Shown here one piece after another: positions 52,412-61,113 of a stretch of DNA of 64,000 nucleotides. The notes beneath the pieces are model-generated. The model had not been told where the DNA came from. It saw only the letters and a list, made by a program, of their open reading frames with translations, and made no database searches. The translations under genes were made by a program, and so were the position numbers. The first letter of the stretch is position 1, and every line of letters starts with the position of its first letter. This DNA is from WTJY01 sp045105475 (GTDB lineage Bacteria > Chloroflexota > Anaerolineae > Promineifilales > Promineifilaceae). The stretch is from contig JBGCDP010000170.1 in assembly GCA_045105475.1 (NCBI GenBank), forward strand, positions 23,938 through 87,937. Reading direction: 5' to 3'.

Positions 52412-54268
52412 ATGAAAAGAAGTTTGTTATTTATCGTGTTCGCCCTAGTAGCATTATTTGTCGTTGCTTGTCAGCCACAAGTTGTTACTGAAACTGTCGA
52501 AGTCATCAAAGAAGTTGAAGTCGAAGTTATTAAAGAAGTTGAAGTTGAAAAAGAAGTCGAAGTCGTTAAAGAAGTCGAAGTCGAAGTTGTCAAAGAAGTT
52601 GAGGTTGAAGTAGGTTCAACCGCACGTGGTGCTGGAGACCGTTTGACTTTACTTTACTGGCAAGCTCCATCTACTCTCAATCCATATCAGTCTGGTGGTA
52701 CCAAAGAGCAGGAAGCTTCATCATTGGTTTTAGAGCCACTTGCTCGTTTTGATGATACAGGCAAAATGGTTCCATATCTCGCGGCAGAAATTCCAACCTT
52801 GGCAAATGGTGGTTTTTCAGCAGACTTAACCACGATCACATGGTCGTTGAAAGAAGGCGTTATGTGGTCTGATGGAACATCATTTACGGCTGATGACGTT
52901 GTCTTTACTTATGAGTATTGCATCGACCCAGCTACCGGTTGTGGTACCAGCGATAAGTTTGAAGCAATCGATACGATTACAGCTATAGACGACTATACTG
53001 TTGAAATTATCTTCAAAGATGCACGCCCTTACCCTTATGAAGCATTTATTACTTATGCGACGCCAATTTTGCAGCGTGCTCAATTTCAAGATTGCGTAGG
53101 TGCTGCGGCGGCTCAGTGTACTGATGAAAACTTCATGCCAGTTGGGACAGGCCCATACGCTGTTGCTGAATTTTTGTCTAACGACTCTGTTCTGTATCTT
53201 CCAAACGAGTTCTATCGTGATGAAAACAAACCATTCTTTAGTGAAGTATTCATGAAAGGTGGAGGTTCTGCTGAAGATGCAGCGCGTGCTGTTTTGGAAA
53301 CCAACGAAGCTGACTATGCTTGGAATACTCAAGTTCCACCTGAAGTATTAGCTAACATGGAATTGGCTGGAAACGGTAAAGTACTAAGTGCGCTTGGAAC
53401 TAGTGTTGAGCGTATCCTCATTAACTTCACCAACAATGATCCTGGCTTGGGTGATGATCGCTCTCTCTACCTTGATGGCACAAACCCGCATCCATTCCTT
53501 TCTGACATAGCAGTTCGCCAAGCTCTGTCTATGGCAATTGACCGTAACACCTTAACGACAATCGGTTATGGTACTTTAGCAAAACCAACCTGTAACATTC
53601 TTCCTGGACCACCATCAGTTGTATCGACTGCAAACGATGGTTGTTTAGCTCAGGACATTGCAGGTGCGAATGCTTTACTGGATGAAGCAGGCATCATCGA
53701 TACCGATGGTGATGGCATCCGTGAAAAAGACGGAGTGCCTTTGGTGATGCTTTATCAGACATCAACCAATGCTGTTCGTCAACAGTACCAAGCTTTAATC
53801 AAGCAATGGTGGGCGGAGATCGGTGTTGAAACTGAGCTGCGTAACATTGATGCATCTGTATTCTTTGGTGGCGACCCATCAAGCCCAGATACATATGCTA
53901 AGTTCTATGCTGACGTCCAAATGTACACCAGTGGTGCTGCGGGGCAAGATTTCGCAGGTATGTTCTCAAGCTGGTTACCAAACCAGATGCCTGGCCCAGA
54001 CAATGCTTGGGGTGCTAGCAACATTATGCGTTACATTAATGACGACTTTGTTGCAGCATACGATGAGTTGGCTGTGACTGGTGATGCGGATGCTCGGAAT
54101 GAGCTTCTAAAAACGTTGAACGATACTATCGTTCAAGACTACGGTGTAATTCCAATTACGTATCGTGGTAGCGTTTCTGCCGCAGGTAACGACGTTCTTG
54201 GTGTTCGTATCAACCCTTGGGACTCAGAATTATGGAATATTGCTGACTGGACACGCTCTAGCCAATAA
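52412..54268 (+). CDS. oppA: Oligopeptide-binding lipoprotein, copy 1
   Basis: A 618-residue SBP-family-5 lipoprotein. The signal peptide MKRSLLFIVFALVALFVVAC ends with lipobox Cys20. A highly repetitive Glu-Val-Lys linker (about residues 29-68) holds the binding domain away from the membrane. The domain begins RLTLLYWQAPSTLNP and contains LEPLARFDDTGKMVPYLA and WSDGTSFTADDVVFTYEY, hallmarks of peptide-binding proteins. ATG 52412 follows AAGGAG; the frame is open further upstream without a signal sequence. A close paralogue lies at 56487-58343. Confidence 0.94.
   Translation: MKRSLLFIVFALVALFVVACQPQVVTETVEVIKEVEVEVIKEVEVEKEVEVVKEVEVEVVKEVEVEVGSTARGAGDRLTLLYWQAPSTLNPYQSGGTKEQEASSLVLEPLARFDDTGKMVPYLAAEIPTLANGGFSADLTTITWSLKEGVMWSDGTSFTADDVVFTYEYCIDPATGCGTSDKFEAIDTITAIDDYTVEIIFKDARPYPYEAFITYATPILQRAQFQDCVGAAAAQCTDENFMPVGTGPYAVAEFLSNDSVLYLPNEFYRDENKPFFSEVFMKGGGSAEDAARAVLETNEADYAWNTQVPPEVLANMELAGNGKVLSALGTSVERILINFTNNDPGLGDDRSLYLDGTNPHPFLSDIAVRQALSMAIDRNTLTTIGYGTLAKPTCNILPGPPSVVSTANDGCLAQDIAGANALLDEAGIIDTDGDGIREKDGVPLVMLYQTSTNAVRQQYQALIKQWWAEIGVETELRNIDASVFFGGDPSSPDTYAKFYADVQMYTSGAAGQDFAGMFSSWLPNQMPGPDNAWGASNIMRYINDDFVAAYDELAVTGDADARNELLKTLNDTIVQDYGVIPITYRGSVSAAGNDVLGVRINPWDSELWNIADWTRSSQ
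52496..52613 (+). repeat. Glu-Val linker repeat of binding protein copy 1
   Basis: A degenerate tandem array of GAAGTT/GAAGTC and AAAGAA units encodes alternating Glu-Val with Lys every few residues (EVEVEVIKEVEVEK). It follows the lipidated Cys and is a tether, not a folded domain. A homologous array lies at 56571-56688 with a different unit order, showing that the linker has been rearranged since duplication. Confidence 0.85.
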
Positions 54269-54290
54269 TCTAAATTAGATTATATTCCCG

Positions 54291-54318
54291 ACGGAGGGGT
54301 GAATTTTCACCCCTCCGT
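54291..54318 (+). terminator. GC-rich hairpin after binding protein copy 1
   Basis: A 13-bp stem ACGGAGGGGTGAA (54291-54303) and TTCACCCCTCCGT (54306-54318) lies 22 bases past the stop, followed by a weak T-rich stretch TATATGTTTT. In ABC operons such hairpins often attenuate or stabilise mRNA so the binding protein is made in excess of the permeases. Confidence 0.8.
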
Positions 54319-54368
54319 TATATGTTTTACGAAAAAATATTAAAAACTAAAAAATTAGGGGATCAATT

Positions 54369-55400
54369 ATGATTCGATTTATCATCCGCCGCCTACTTGT
54401 TGCGATACCAACATTGTTGGCCATTAGCCTTGTGATTTTCTTGGTTCTTGATTTGGCCCCTGGTGATCCCACAGGTAACTTGCCTTTAACAGTTCCTCCT
54501 GAAGTTAGAGAAGCAATGCGGGAAGCAATGGGAGTCAATGAACCTACATGGAAAAAATACCTTCTTTGGCTTAACCAATTTTTCCTTATCGAGCCGCAGT
54601 TTATTTTTGAAGATGCTACAGGGATTGAAATCTTTGACTATAGTGACAAAGTCAACAACCCTCCTCCCATTCGAATCCTTTCATGGCAGTCACGTGCACC
54701 TGTCTTCGACACAATTTTAGAGCGGATGCCTCAAACGCTTTGGGTTTTGGGTCTTGCCTATATTTTTGGAGCATTAATAGCCATTCCTGTTGGTATTATT
54801 ACTGCTTATAGGCAATATTCTTGGATTGACAATGCTGGGACCTTTATAGCACTTCTAGGTTACTCTGTGCCTACGTTTGTGCTGGGGCTTTTGTTCATTT
54901 ATGTCTTTAGTGTATGGCTTGGTTGGTTCCCAACTTTTTATGACCCTTTACTTGAGGTGACCGACTGGGCATCTTTCGTTAAGCAGATCAAGCAGATTAT
55001 TATGCCGGTGACTGTTCTGACTTTCTTCAACGCTGCAATCACAAGTCGCTTTATGCGTTCTTCAATGCTTGACAACTTGAACTTGGATTATGTTCGTACC
55101 GCTCGTTCTAAAGGGTTGACTGAATGGGGCGTAGTTATGGTCCATGTGGTACGCAATAGCCTGATTCCTGTTGTAACATTATTGGCATTGCAAATTCCTG
55201 GCATTTTCAGTGGTGCACTGATCACAGAGCAGATTTTTAAGATTAATGGGATTGGTCAGCTTTTGATTATTGCCATCCAAAATGGTGATATTCCGGCCGT
55301 GCAAACGATTACATTCATCTTTGCAATTTTGATTGTTATGTTCAATATTGTGGCTGACGTTTTATACGGTGTTTTAGATCCCCGCATTCGATACGACTAA
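54369..55400 (+). CDS. oppB: Oligopeptide ABC transporter permease OppB/DppB-like
   Basis: A 343-residue inner-membrane subunit with six TM helices. The N-terminus is typical (MIRFIIRRLLVAIPTLLAIS, then VLDLAPGDP). The binding-protein-dependent transport domain has the EAA-like loop DYVRTARSKGLTEWGVVMVH, which contacts the ATPases. LITEQIFKINGIGQLLI and VLYGVLDPRIRYD complete the family pattern. It forms the channel with the next gene's product. Confidence 0.94.
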   Translation: MIRFIIRRLLVAIPTLLAISLVIFLVLDLAPGDPTGNLPLTVPPEVREAMREAMGVNEPTWKKYLLWLNQFFLIEPQFIFEDATGIEIFDYSDKVNNPPPIRILSWQSRAPVFDTILERMPQTLWVLGLAYIFGALIAIPVGIITAYRQYSWIDNAGTFIALLGYSVPTFVLGLLFIYVFSVWLGWFPTFYDPLLEVTDWASFVKQIKQIIMPVTVLTFFNAAITSRFMRSSMLDNLNLDYVRTARSKGLTEWGVVMVHVVRNSLIPVVTLLALQIPGIFSGALITEQIFKINGIGQLLIIAIQNGDIPAVQTITFIFAILIVMFNIVADVLYGVLDPRIRYD

Positions 55401-55423
55401 ATTACTAATATAGGTGAAAAATT

Positions 55424-56353
55424 ATGGCTGTTACAACGCCAGCAAGTTTAGCTGCTCACGATGAAGAATTAGGGGAAGTTCGTACCCTTTGGCAAGATGT
55501 TTGGATCCAGTTTAGAAAGCATAAAGGAGCAATGGCAGGATTAACAATTTTAGTGTTGTTGATTTTGTTTTCACTTATTGGCCCTTTACTTTATGGGGTT
55601 GATCCACAATACAGCGATTTGACTGTTCTAAATCAACCTCCATCGGCCGAGCATATTTTTGGGACTGATCCAATTGGTCGTGATATGCTTGCTATGATGA
55701 TGGCAGGGGGTCGCATTTCGCTAGCGGTAGGTCTAGCGGCGATGGGAATCTCTATCACGTTAGGAACGACAATCGGCATCCTTGCTGGTTATTTTCCTTT
55801 CCTAGATAGCCCTTTGATGCGAATTACTGACCTGTTTTTTGCACTACCGATTCTGCCTCTACTTTTAGTCGTGACATTATTATTTCGAGATTCATTACGC
55901 TCTCTAATGGGACCCGAGCTGGGTATTTTCGTTATGATCGTAACGGTTATCGGCTCATTGAGCTGGATGAGTACGGCTCGTGTTGTTCGAGGCGAAGTGC
56001 TTTCTGTTAAGAGTGCTGAGTTTGTAACGGCCGCAGTTAGCATCGGTACAAAACGCCGACGTATTCTGATGCGGCATATTTTTCCAAATGTTCTTGGCCC
56101 AGTTATGGTTGCTTCAGCTCTTGGAATTGCGGGTGCGATTATTACAGAGTCAGCTTTGTCATTTCTTGGTTTAGGCTTTCCATCAGACTTTCCAACATGG
56201 GGGCGGCTGATCTTTGATGGACAAGTGTATATGCGAGATTTCCCAGAAAGAGTATTTATTCCGGGCTTAGCGATTTCTCTTACTGTACTTAGCGTTAACT
56301 TTATCGGTGATGGACTCCGTGATGCGCTTGATCCACGTTTAAGAGGAAAATAA
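55424..56353 (+). CDS. oppC: Oligopeptide ABC transporter permease OppC/DppC-like
   Basis: A 309-residue permease with six TM helices and the N-terminal OppC motif WIQFRKHKGAMAGLTILVLL. HIFGTDPIGRDMLAMMMAGG and the EAA-like loop EFVTAAVSIGTKRRRILMRH are present, and FIGDGLRDALDPRLRGK ends the protein. It pairs with OppB to make the transmembrane pathway. ATG 55424 lies 23 bases after the oppB stop with GGTGA upstream. Confidence 0.94.
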   Translation: MAVTTPASLAAHDEELGEVRTLWQDVWIQFRKHKGAMAGLTILVLLILFSLIGPLLYGVDPQYSDLTVLNQPPSAEHIFGTDPIGRDMLAMMMAGGRISLAVGLAAMGISITLGTTIGILAGYFPFLDSPLMRITDLFFALPILPLLLVVTLLFRDSLRSLMGPELGIFVMIVTVIGSLSWMSTARVVRGEVLSVKSAEFVTAAVSIGTKRRRILMRHIFPNVLGPVMVASALGIAGAIITESALSFLGLGFPSDFPTWGRLIFDGQVYMRDFPERVFIPGLAISLTVLSVNFIGDGLRDALDPRLRGK

Positions 56354-56486
56354 CTGCAGCATATTGTTGACTGTCTCGCAGTCAGCGGTTACAACATTAC
56401 TTTGTGTTTATCCTAGCATTGAACTTATACAAGGTTCCTCTGCTAATTTTTTTCAGTGCAAAATTGATCAAAAAGGAGAAGGTCAA

Positions 56487-58343
56487 ATGAAAAAAGGTTT
56501 GTTTTTCATCATGTTCGCCCTGGTAGCGCTCTTTGTGGTTGCCTGTCAACCTCAAGTTGTTACCGAAACTGTCGAAGTCATTAAAGAAGTCGAAGTTGTC
56601 AAAGAAGTTGAAGTCGAAGTTGAAAAAGAAGTTGAAGTTATCAAAGAAGTTGAAGTCGAAGTTGTCAAAGAAGTTGAAGTTGAAGTCGGCTCAACTGCTA
56701 GAGGGTCTGGGGATCGTTTAGTTGCGCTGCTGTGGCAGGCTCCTTCAAATTTGAACCCATACCAATCAGGTGGTGGTAAAGAACAGTTGGCAGCATCTGT
56801 TGTGATTGAACCCCTTGCACGTTTTGATGACACTGGAAAAATGGTTCCATTCTTAGCTGCGGAGATTCCAACATTAGAGAATGGTGGATTTTCTGAAGAT
56901 CTAACCACGATTACATGGACTCTTAAAGAAGGTATCATGTGGAATGACGGTACACCTTTTACCGCTGATGATGTTGTCTTTACCTATGAATATTGCATCG
57001 ACCCAGCGACCGGTTGTGGTAGCAGTAACTTATTTGAGTCAATTGATACGATTACAGCTGTAGATGACTTTACAGTTGAAATTATTTTCAAAGAGGCACG
57101 CCCATATCCATATGAAGCATTTGTAGGTAATGCCGCTCCTGTAATCCAACGTGCGCAGTTTGCTGATTGTATCGGTGCTGCTGCAGCACAATGTACAGAA
57201 GAAAACTTTAAGCCAGTTGGGACTGGTCCATTTGTCCCTGTTGAGTTCTTGTCAAATGACAGTGCGCTATTTGTTCCAAATGAATTTTATCGGAACGAAA
57301 ATCAGCCATATTTTAGCGAACTGTTTATGAAAGGTGGCGGTTCGGCTGAAGATGCAGCACGTGCTGTTTTAGAAACCAATGAAGCTGACTATGCCTGGAA
57401 CACTCAAGTTCCACCTGAAGTTTTGGCAAACATGGAATTAGCCGGTAATGGTAAAGTTGCCAATTCATTTGGTACTTGTGTTGAGCGCATTATGGTGAAC
57501 TTCACCAATGATGATCCTTCATTAGGTGATGATCGTTCGCTCTACTTGGATGGTACTAACCCGCATCCATTGATGAGCGACAAGAACATTCGACAAGCTC
57601 TTTCAATGTCGATTGACCGTAATACTTTAACAACCGTTGGCTATGGCAGTTTGGCTAATCCTACTTGTAATGTTGTTCCTGGTCCCCCTGCGTTTGCATC
57701 TTCTGCAAACAATTCTTGCTTGACTCAAGATATTGACGGTGCAAAAGCACTATTGGATGAAGCTGGAATTGTTGACTCAGATGGTGACGGCGTTCGTGAA
57801 AAAGATGGCATTCCTTTGAGCCTTCTTTATCAAACTTCTACCAACGCAGTACGTCAACAGTACCAAGCTCTGATCAAACAATGGTGGTCTGAAATTGGAA
57901 TTGAGACTGAATTGCGGAACGTAGACGCATCTGTCTTCTTTGGCGGTGACCCATCTAGCCCAGATACTTATGCTAAATTCTATACAGACGTAGAAATGTA
58001 TACGAACTGTGCATCTGGTTTAGATATCCAAGGATATCTTGGTAGCTGGCTACCAAGCGAAATTCCTGGACCAGATAACAGCTGGGGAACTTCTAATATT
58101 CCCCGTTACGTAAACGAGGATTATGTTGCATTGCATGAAGAGTTAACTCGGACCGGTGATATTGATCAACGAGCTGAGCTCATTAAGCAATTGAATGACA
58201 TCCTTGTACAAGATTACGCTATGATTCCGATTACAGACCGTGCGAGTGTTTCAGCGGCTGGGAATGATATTCTTGGCTTCCGTATTAACGCTTGGGACTC
58301 TGAAATGTGGAACATTGCTGAATGGACACGTTCTAGCCAGTAA
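56487..58343 (+). CDS. oppA: Oligopeptide-binding lipoprotein, copy 2 (paralogue)
   Basis: A 618-residue paralogue of the 52412 protein with identical architecture: signal peptide to Cys20 (MKKGLFFIMFALVALFVVAC), Glu-Val-Lys linker and SBP_5 domain. Most of the sequence aligns without gaps, but the presumed ligand area differs. Copy 1 has VLSALGTSVERILINF where copy 2 has VANSFGTCVERIMVNF. Copy 1 has MYTSGAAGQDFAGMFSSW where copy 2 has MYTNCASGLDIQGYLGSW. This suggests different peptide preference. ATG 56487 follows AAGGAGAAGG; a longer open frame upstream has no signal peptide. It is the last gene of the operon. Confidence 0.94.
   Translation: MKKGLFFIMFALVALFVVACQPQVVTETVEVIKEVEVVKEVEVEVEKEVEVIKEVEVEVVKEVEVEVGSTARGSGDRLVALLWQAPSNLNPYQSGGGKEQLAASVVIEPLARFDDTGKMVPFLAAEIPTLENGGFSEDLTTITWTLKEGIMWNDGTPFTADDVVFTYEYCIDPATGCGSSNLFESIDTITAVDDFTVEIIFKEARPYPYEAFVGNAAPVIQRAQFADCIGAAAAQCTEENFKPVGTGPFVPVEFLSNDSALFVPNEFYRNENQPYFSELFMKGGGSAEDAARAVLETNEADYAWNTQVPPEVLANMELAGNGKVANSFGTCVERIMVNFTNDDPSLGDDRSLYLDGTNPHPLMSDKNIRQALSMSIDRNTLTTVGYGSLANPTCNVVPGPPAFASSANNSCLTQDIDGAKALLDEAGIVDSDGDGVREKDGIPLSLLYQTSTNAVRQQYQALIKQWWSEIGIETELRNVDASVFFGGDPSSPDTYAKFYTDVEMYTNCASGLDIQGYLGSWLPSEIPGPDNSWGTSNIPRYVNEDYVALHEELTRTGDIDQRAELIKQLNDILVQDYAMIPITDRASVSAAGNDILGFRINAWDSEMWNIAEWTRSSQ
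56571..56688 (+). repeat. Glu-Val linker repeat of binding protein copy 2
   Basis: An array of GAAGTT, GAAGTC and AAAGAA units encodes the alternating Glu-Val-Lys tether after the lipid anchor. It parallels the array at 52496-52613, with a different order of the longer and shorter units. The difference probably arose through slippage or unequal recombination. Confidence 0.85.
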
Positions 58344-58361
58344 TTGAAAGTAGATATTTAG

Positions 58362-58439
58362 GTAGAGGAAATACATATTTCCTCTACTTGCAGTAAAATG
58401 AAGCCCTGTTGTCATTAAGATAGCAGGGCTTTTGTTTTT
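58362..58439 (+). terminator. Tandem terminators ending the oligopeptide transporter operon
   Basis: Two hairpins in a row follow binding protein copy 2. The first is GTAGAGGAAAT (58362-58372) with ATTTCCTCTAC (58377-58386). The second is AAGCCCTG (58401-58408) with CAGGGCTT (58424-58431), followed by TTTGTTTTT. The second is a standard Rho-independent terminator. Confidence 0.88.
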
Positions 58440-58478
58440 CATAATGTCTTGGTTTTCAGTTCCTATAGGAGGAAATTG

Positions 58479-58877
58479 ATGTCAAAAACAAGCAAAGATG
58501 ATTGGCGCACCCCAATCTGGCCTGAAATTGAAAGGTACCTTTGGTGGATCGCATTTACAATTGTTTTGGCGTGGGCTTTTTTCCAGCTCTATGCTTTGTT
58601 CTTGTACGTAAACGTAGTATGGGTTAATAGTGAGCAGTGGCGGTTGCCTGGCTGGTACCCCTTTACGATTGGCGCTTTGACTCGGTTTACAGGATTTGCA
58701 TTGGGAACAATTTGGTTGGGGCTGATGGTATGGTCTGAGAGAAATTTGGATTACGCTTTAAGTCGGGGCAACCTTCGTTCGCGTGCCCTTTGGCTGATCG
58801 GGTACAGTACTGGCGTCGGGCTGTTTGCATTCTTAATGTTGGGAATCTTGCCTTTCTTTTGGGATTTACCTAGCTAG
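58479..58877 (+). CDS. Small membrane protein with three hydrophobic segments
   Basis: A 132-residue protein whose ATG 58479 follows a perfect ribosome binding site (AGGAGG at 58467-58472); the frame opens 30 bases earlier without one. Three hydrophobic segments are visible, about residues 17-43 (WWIAFTIVLAWAFFQLYALF), 60-86 (TIGALTRFTGFALGTIWLGL) and 102-128. It is rich in Trp and Phe. No family is recognised. It lies between the peptide-transporter terminators and an envelope gene cluster. Confidence 0.65.
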   Translation: MSKTSKDDWRTPIWPEIERYLWWIAFTIVLAWAFFQLYALFLYVNVVWVNSEQWRLPGWYPFTIGALTRFTGFALGTIWLGLMVWSERNLDYALSRGNLRSRALWLIGYSTGVGLFAFLMLGILPFFWDLPS

Positions 58878-58940
58878 TAAAAATTCGTAACTTTTGAGAC
58901 GTTACCAGTGGTGGGACCTTGGAACTGGTTAACATAAAGC

Positions 58941-58970
58941 TTGACGGTTGACATAATACAAAGCTATAAT
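58941..58970 (+). promoter_or_regulatory. Strong promoter TTGACG-N18-TATAAT abutting a start codon
   Basis: TTGACG (58941-58946) and TATAAT (58965-58970) at 18-base spacing form a near-consensus sigma-70 promoter. The next ATG in frame with the downstream gene begins at 58977, six bases after the -10, so the transcript should be leaderless. An inverted repeat GTTACCAGT (58901-58909) and ACTGGTTAAC (58923-58932) just upstream may be an operator. Confidence 0.65.
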
Positions 58971-58976
58971 GGCCCA

Positions 58977-60287
58977 ATGTCCTTGGCAGACATCGGGCTT
59001 TTTTTGTTCCCAGATTGGCTTAGAGAATGGGTGAGATTTGTTCTTTTGCCATCTTTGGGGCTGTCACCTTACCATATTGCTACAGGCCTTTTTCGTGGCG
59101 TTCTTGACTCATTTTTGCTGATCTTTTTTGTATTGGGGATTATGCGTGGGTCTGATTACTATATGCAGAGCCATTACGCACTTTCGCCTGAAATTCAGGT
59201 AAAAGTGATTAAATGGTCTTCTATTTCTGATGTTGTTGCGAAGCGCAATGACATACCGCGTGAAGTGCCTTTGGTGCTTTGGTATAAAGAAGCAGGAATG
59301 GAAGCGGTAAACCCAAGTTTATGTACGGGTATTATCGGTGCTTATGATTTAGTTCAGTCTGGTGAACGACCTTGTTTTACACCTGGTCCAATTAGCGATC
59401 TTGAAGTGACTGAACAATTGGCGATTGCCGGCCGTGAGTTTAAAAAACGGTGTCCAGAGATCCGTTATGAAACGCAAAATCCAGAGCTCATAAAAAAATG
59501 TTATTTTGCGTATAATGCTGGTGTAGGCGCTTCCTTGTCAGGTGATTCTGATCAATCTGCATATGTGATGAACGGTTACGATTCTGCTCATCAGAATATG
59601 CTTTATCAAGATATTGTTCTCGGTACTGTACGTGTACAACAGCTCGGTGCTTGGCCCGTTCATTTAGCAATGCAGGGGATGACTCGTAGCGGCCCAGATT
59701 TGGAAGAGCATAATTACGATATTCCAAATCAGCTTGAAGAGCCGTCTACCTTATCGATTGCGCTTCTAGATATGGCGACCAGACTTTATGATTGGATGTC
59801 TTATCGATTTACAGCAGTGATGGTGAATAGTTCGGCCGAAATGCAGCTCAGTCGTAGTGCATTGCCAGTTGGCGAAACGTGCTTAGCTAATCTTCCTCAA
59901 GATCTTGACTTGGCGTTATTGCCAAGATTAAATCCAGTGGTTGACTCACCGGTCTTAACTCAAGATGTTCATGGTTGCTCATATGCTCTACCAGGAATGG
60001 ATATATCAAATTTTCAACTGTCCTCTTTGCTTCAAGCACCTATGCCCGGACAGATATCTACTTTTACGGACCAATGGCATAACACGACAATTCGTATTGA
60101 AAATGATGAATGGATCGTTCTTATGCTCCATCCACGCTCCTATCTTGTTTCGGAAGGGCAAGTTGTGCGCGGGCAAGCGGTAGGTGTTATGGGTGCAGTT
60201 GGTAATGCAACTGGACCGCACGTTCATTATTCAGTTTTTAGCAAAGTGGCTAATAGCTTTGTTGACCCGGCCGAGTTATTGCCATAA
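58977..60287 (+). CDS. Fused transglycosylase-like and degenerate LytM (M23) envelope protein
   Basis: A 436-residue protein if ATG 58977 is used (an open frame back to TTG 58941 overlaps the promoter). A TM helix lies at about 42-56. A region at about 95-215 resembles lysozyme-like SLT domains, with WYKEAG (candidate catalytic Glu105) and FAYNAG (177-182). The C-terminal 110 residues form an M23/LytM domain with LPGMD (338-342), MLHP (His385) and GPHVHY (His415, His417). The first zinc ligand, normally His in HxGxD, is Leu338, so metal binding is probably lost. It may be a wall-binding regulator rather than an endopeptidase. Confidence 0.68.
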   Translation: MSLADIGLFLFPDWLREWVRFVLLPSLGLSPYHIATGLFRGVLDSFLLIFFVLGIMRGSDYYMQSHYALSPEIQVKVIKWSSISDVVAKRNDIPREVPLVLWYKEAGMEAVNPSLCTGIIGAYDLVQSGERPCFTPGPISDLEVTEQLAIAGREFKKRCPEIRYETQNPELIKKCYFAYNAGVGASLSGDSDQSAYVMNGYDSAHQNMLYQDIVLGTVRVQQLGAWPVHLAMQGMTRSGPDLEEHNYDIPNQLEEPSTLSIALLDMATRLYDWMSYRFTAVMVNSSAEMQLSRSALPVGETCLANLPQDLDLALLPRLNPVVDSPVLTQDVHGCSYALPGMDISNFQLSSLLQAPMPGQISTFTDQWHNTTIRIENDEWIVLMLHPRSYLVSEGQVVRGQAVGVMGAVGNATGPHVHYSVFSKVANSFVDPAELLP

Positions 60288-60463
60288 TAAACTATCAAGA
60301 CTTACGTTCTTAGCGGTGCAAGTCCTCCCTCCCTTAGTTTTTTCCAAAAGGACGGGAACTCGTTCTTTCTATTATTGAGAGGACTAGAAGTGAGTAATTG
60401 CAGAAGTCTTTAATAAAAATATTTACTTATTTCGCAGGTTAATTAAATCTGCAGCAAAATATC

Positions 60464-61030
60464 ATGAACTTTGTAAATCTCCTCATTTTTATTCCTCTCG
60501 GTATAGGCGTAGCGTGGCTTTTCTACCTTATTTTTAGGCAGGATTTAGCGGCCAAACCTTTAACTAACATTCTGAGCTACTTTCTTGGTGTGTTAATTAT
60601 TATTGTTGTCGTCGGCTGGCTGATCGATACAATGCTGCCAAACTGGCTTAATACGCGCTTGCAGAACGCTCAAACATCCGTTGAGTTAAGAGAGTTTGTC
60701 GATACAACTTCTGTATTGATCGAAGACTCGGTTTCTCCTGATAACAATGCAAATACAATTCTATTGCCTGCACCCACATCTGTTCCATCTCTCTTTCCCG
60801 GAGAAGCTACACCGGTTCCTGGTGTATTAGGTGGTGAAACAGGTTCCGCAATTGTTGTAGGAAGCTCTGGGATTCATACGGTTGTTGGAGGAGATACGTT
60901 AACTGATATTGCTACACAATATGGTGTCACAATAGATGATTTGCGGGCTGCTAATAATCGCTATAATGATCTTATTTTTGTCGGTGAGCAGTTAATTATT
61001 CCGGCCGTTTCAACCACTCCCGGAAAATAA
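60464..61030 (+). CDS. Membrane-anchored LysM-domain protein
   Basis: A 188-residue protein with two N-terminal TM helices (about 3-22 and 35-60) and a linker. A C-terminal LysM domain (about 138-182) has IHTVVGGDTLTDIATQYG and NDLIFVGEQLIIP, which bind N-acetylglucosamine chains of peptidoglycan. It would tether the membrane to the cell wall. The spacer before it (60288-60463) holds no gene. No ribosome binding site is seen. It follows the LytM-like protein and a PH-like membrane protein comes next. Confidence 0.82.
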   Translation: MNFVNLLIFIPLGIGVAWLFYLIFRQDLAAKPLTNILSYFLGVLIIIVVVGWLIDTMLPNWLNTRLQNAQTSVELREFVDTTSVLIEDSVSPDNNANTILLPAPTSVPSLFPGEATPVPGVLGGETGSAIVVGSSGIHTVVGGDTLTDIATQYGVTIDDLRAANNRYNDLIFVGEQLIIPAVSTTPGK

Positions 61031-61047
61031 AATTAAGAGTGGCAATT

Positions 61048-61100
61048 AAGTGCATTATGATTGGTTTCAACAAAACCATTATGCTGCACTTTTGTGTTTT
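61048..61100 (+). terminator. Imperfect terminator after the LysM gene
   Basis: An interrupted stem AAGTGCA (61048-61054) with TGCACTT (61085-61091), extended by GGTTT/AAACC inside, is followed by TTTGTGTTTT. It is weaker than the other terminators in the window. Confidence 0.5.
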
Positions 61101-61113
61101 GTGAGATTGATCT

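Noticed and set aside
52496..52613. Regular short repeats resembling a CRISPR or minisatellite
   Set aside because: The units are in frame and encode the Glu-Val-Lys linker of a lipoprotein, with no spacers of unique sequence.
60288..60463. Candidate tRNA or riboswitch before the LysM gene
   Set aside because: A segment GGTGCAAGTCC hints at a T-arm, but no acceptor stem or anticodon arm can be folded.
58977..61030. SLT-like, LytM and LysM genes together as a prophage lysis module
   Set aside because: No holin, capsid, tail, integrase or terminase gene is nearby; the proteins are membrane-anchored, and the flanking genes are ordinary envelope genes.
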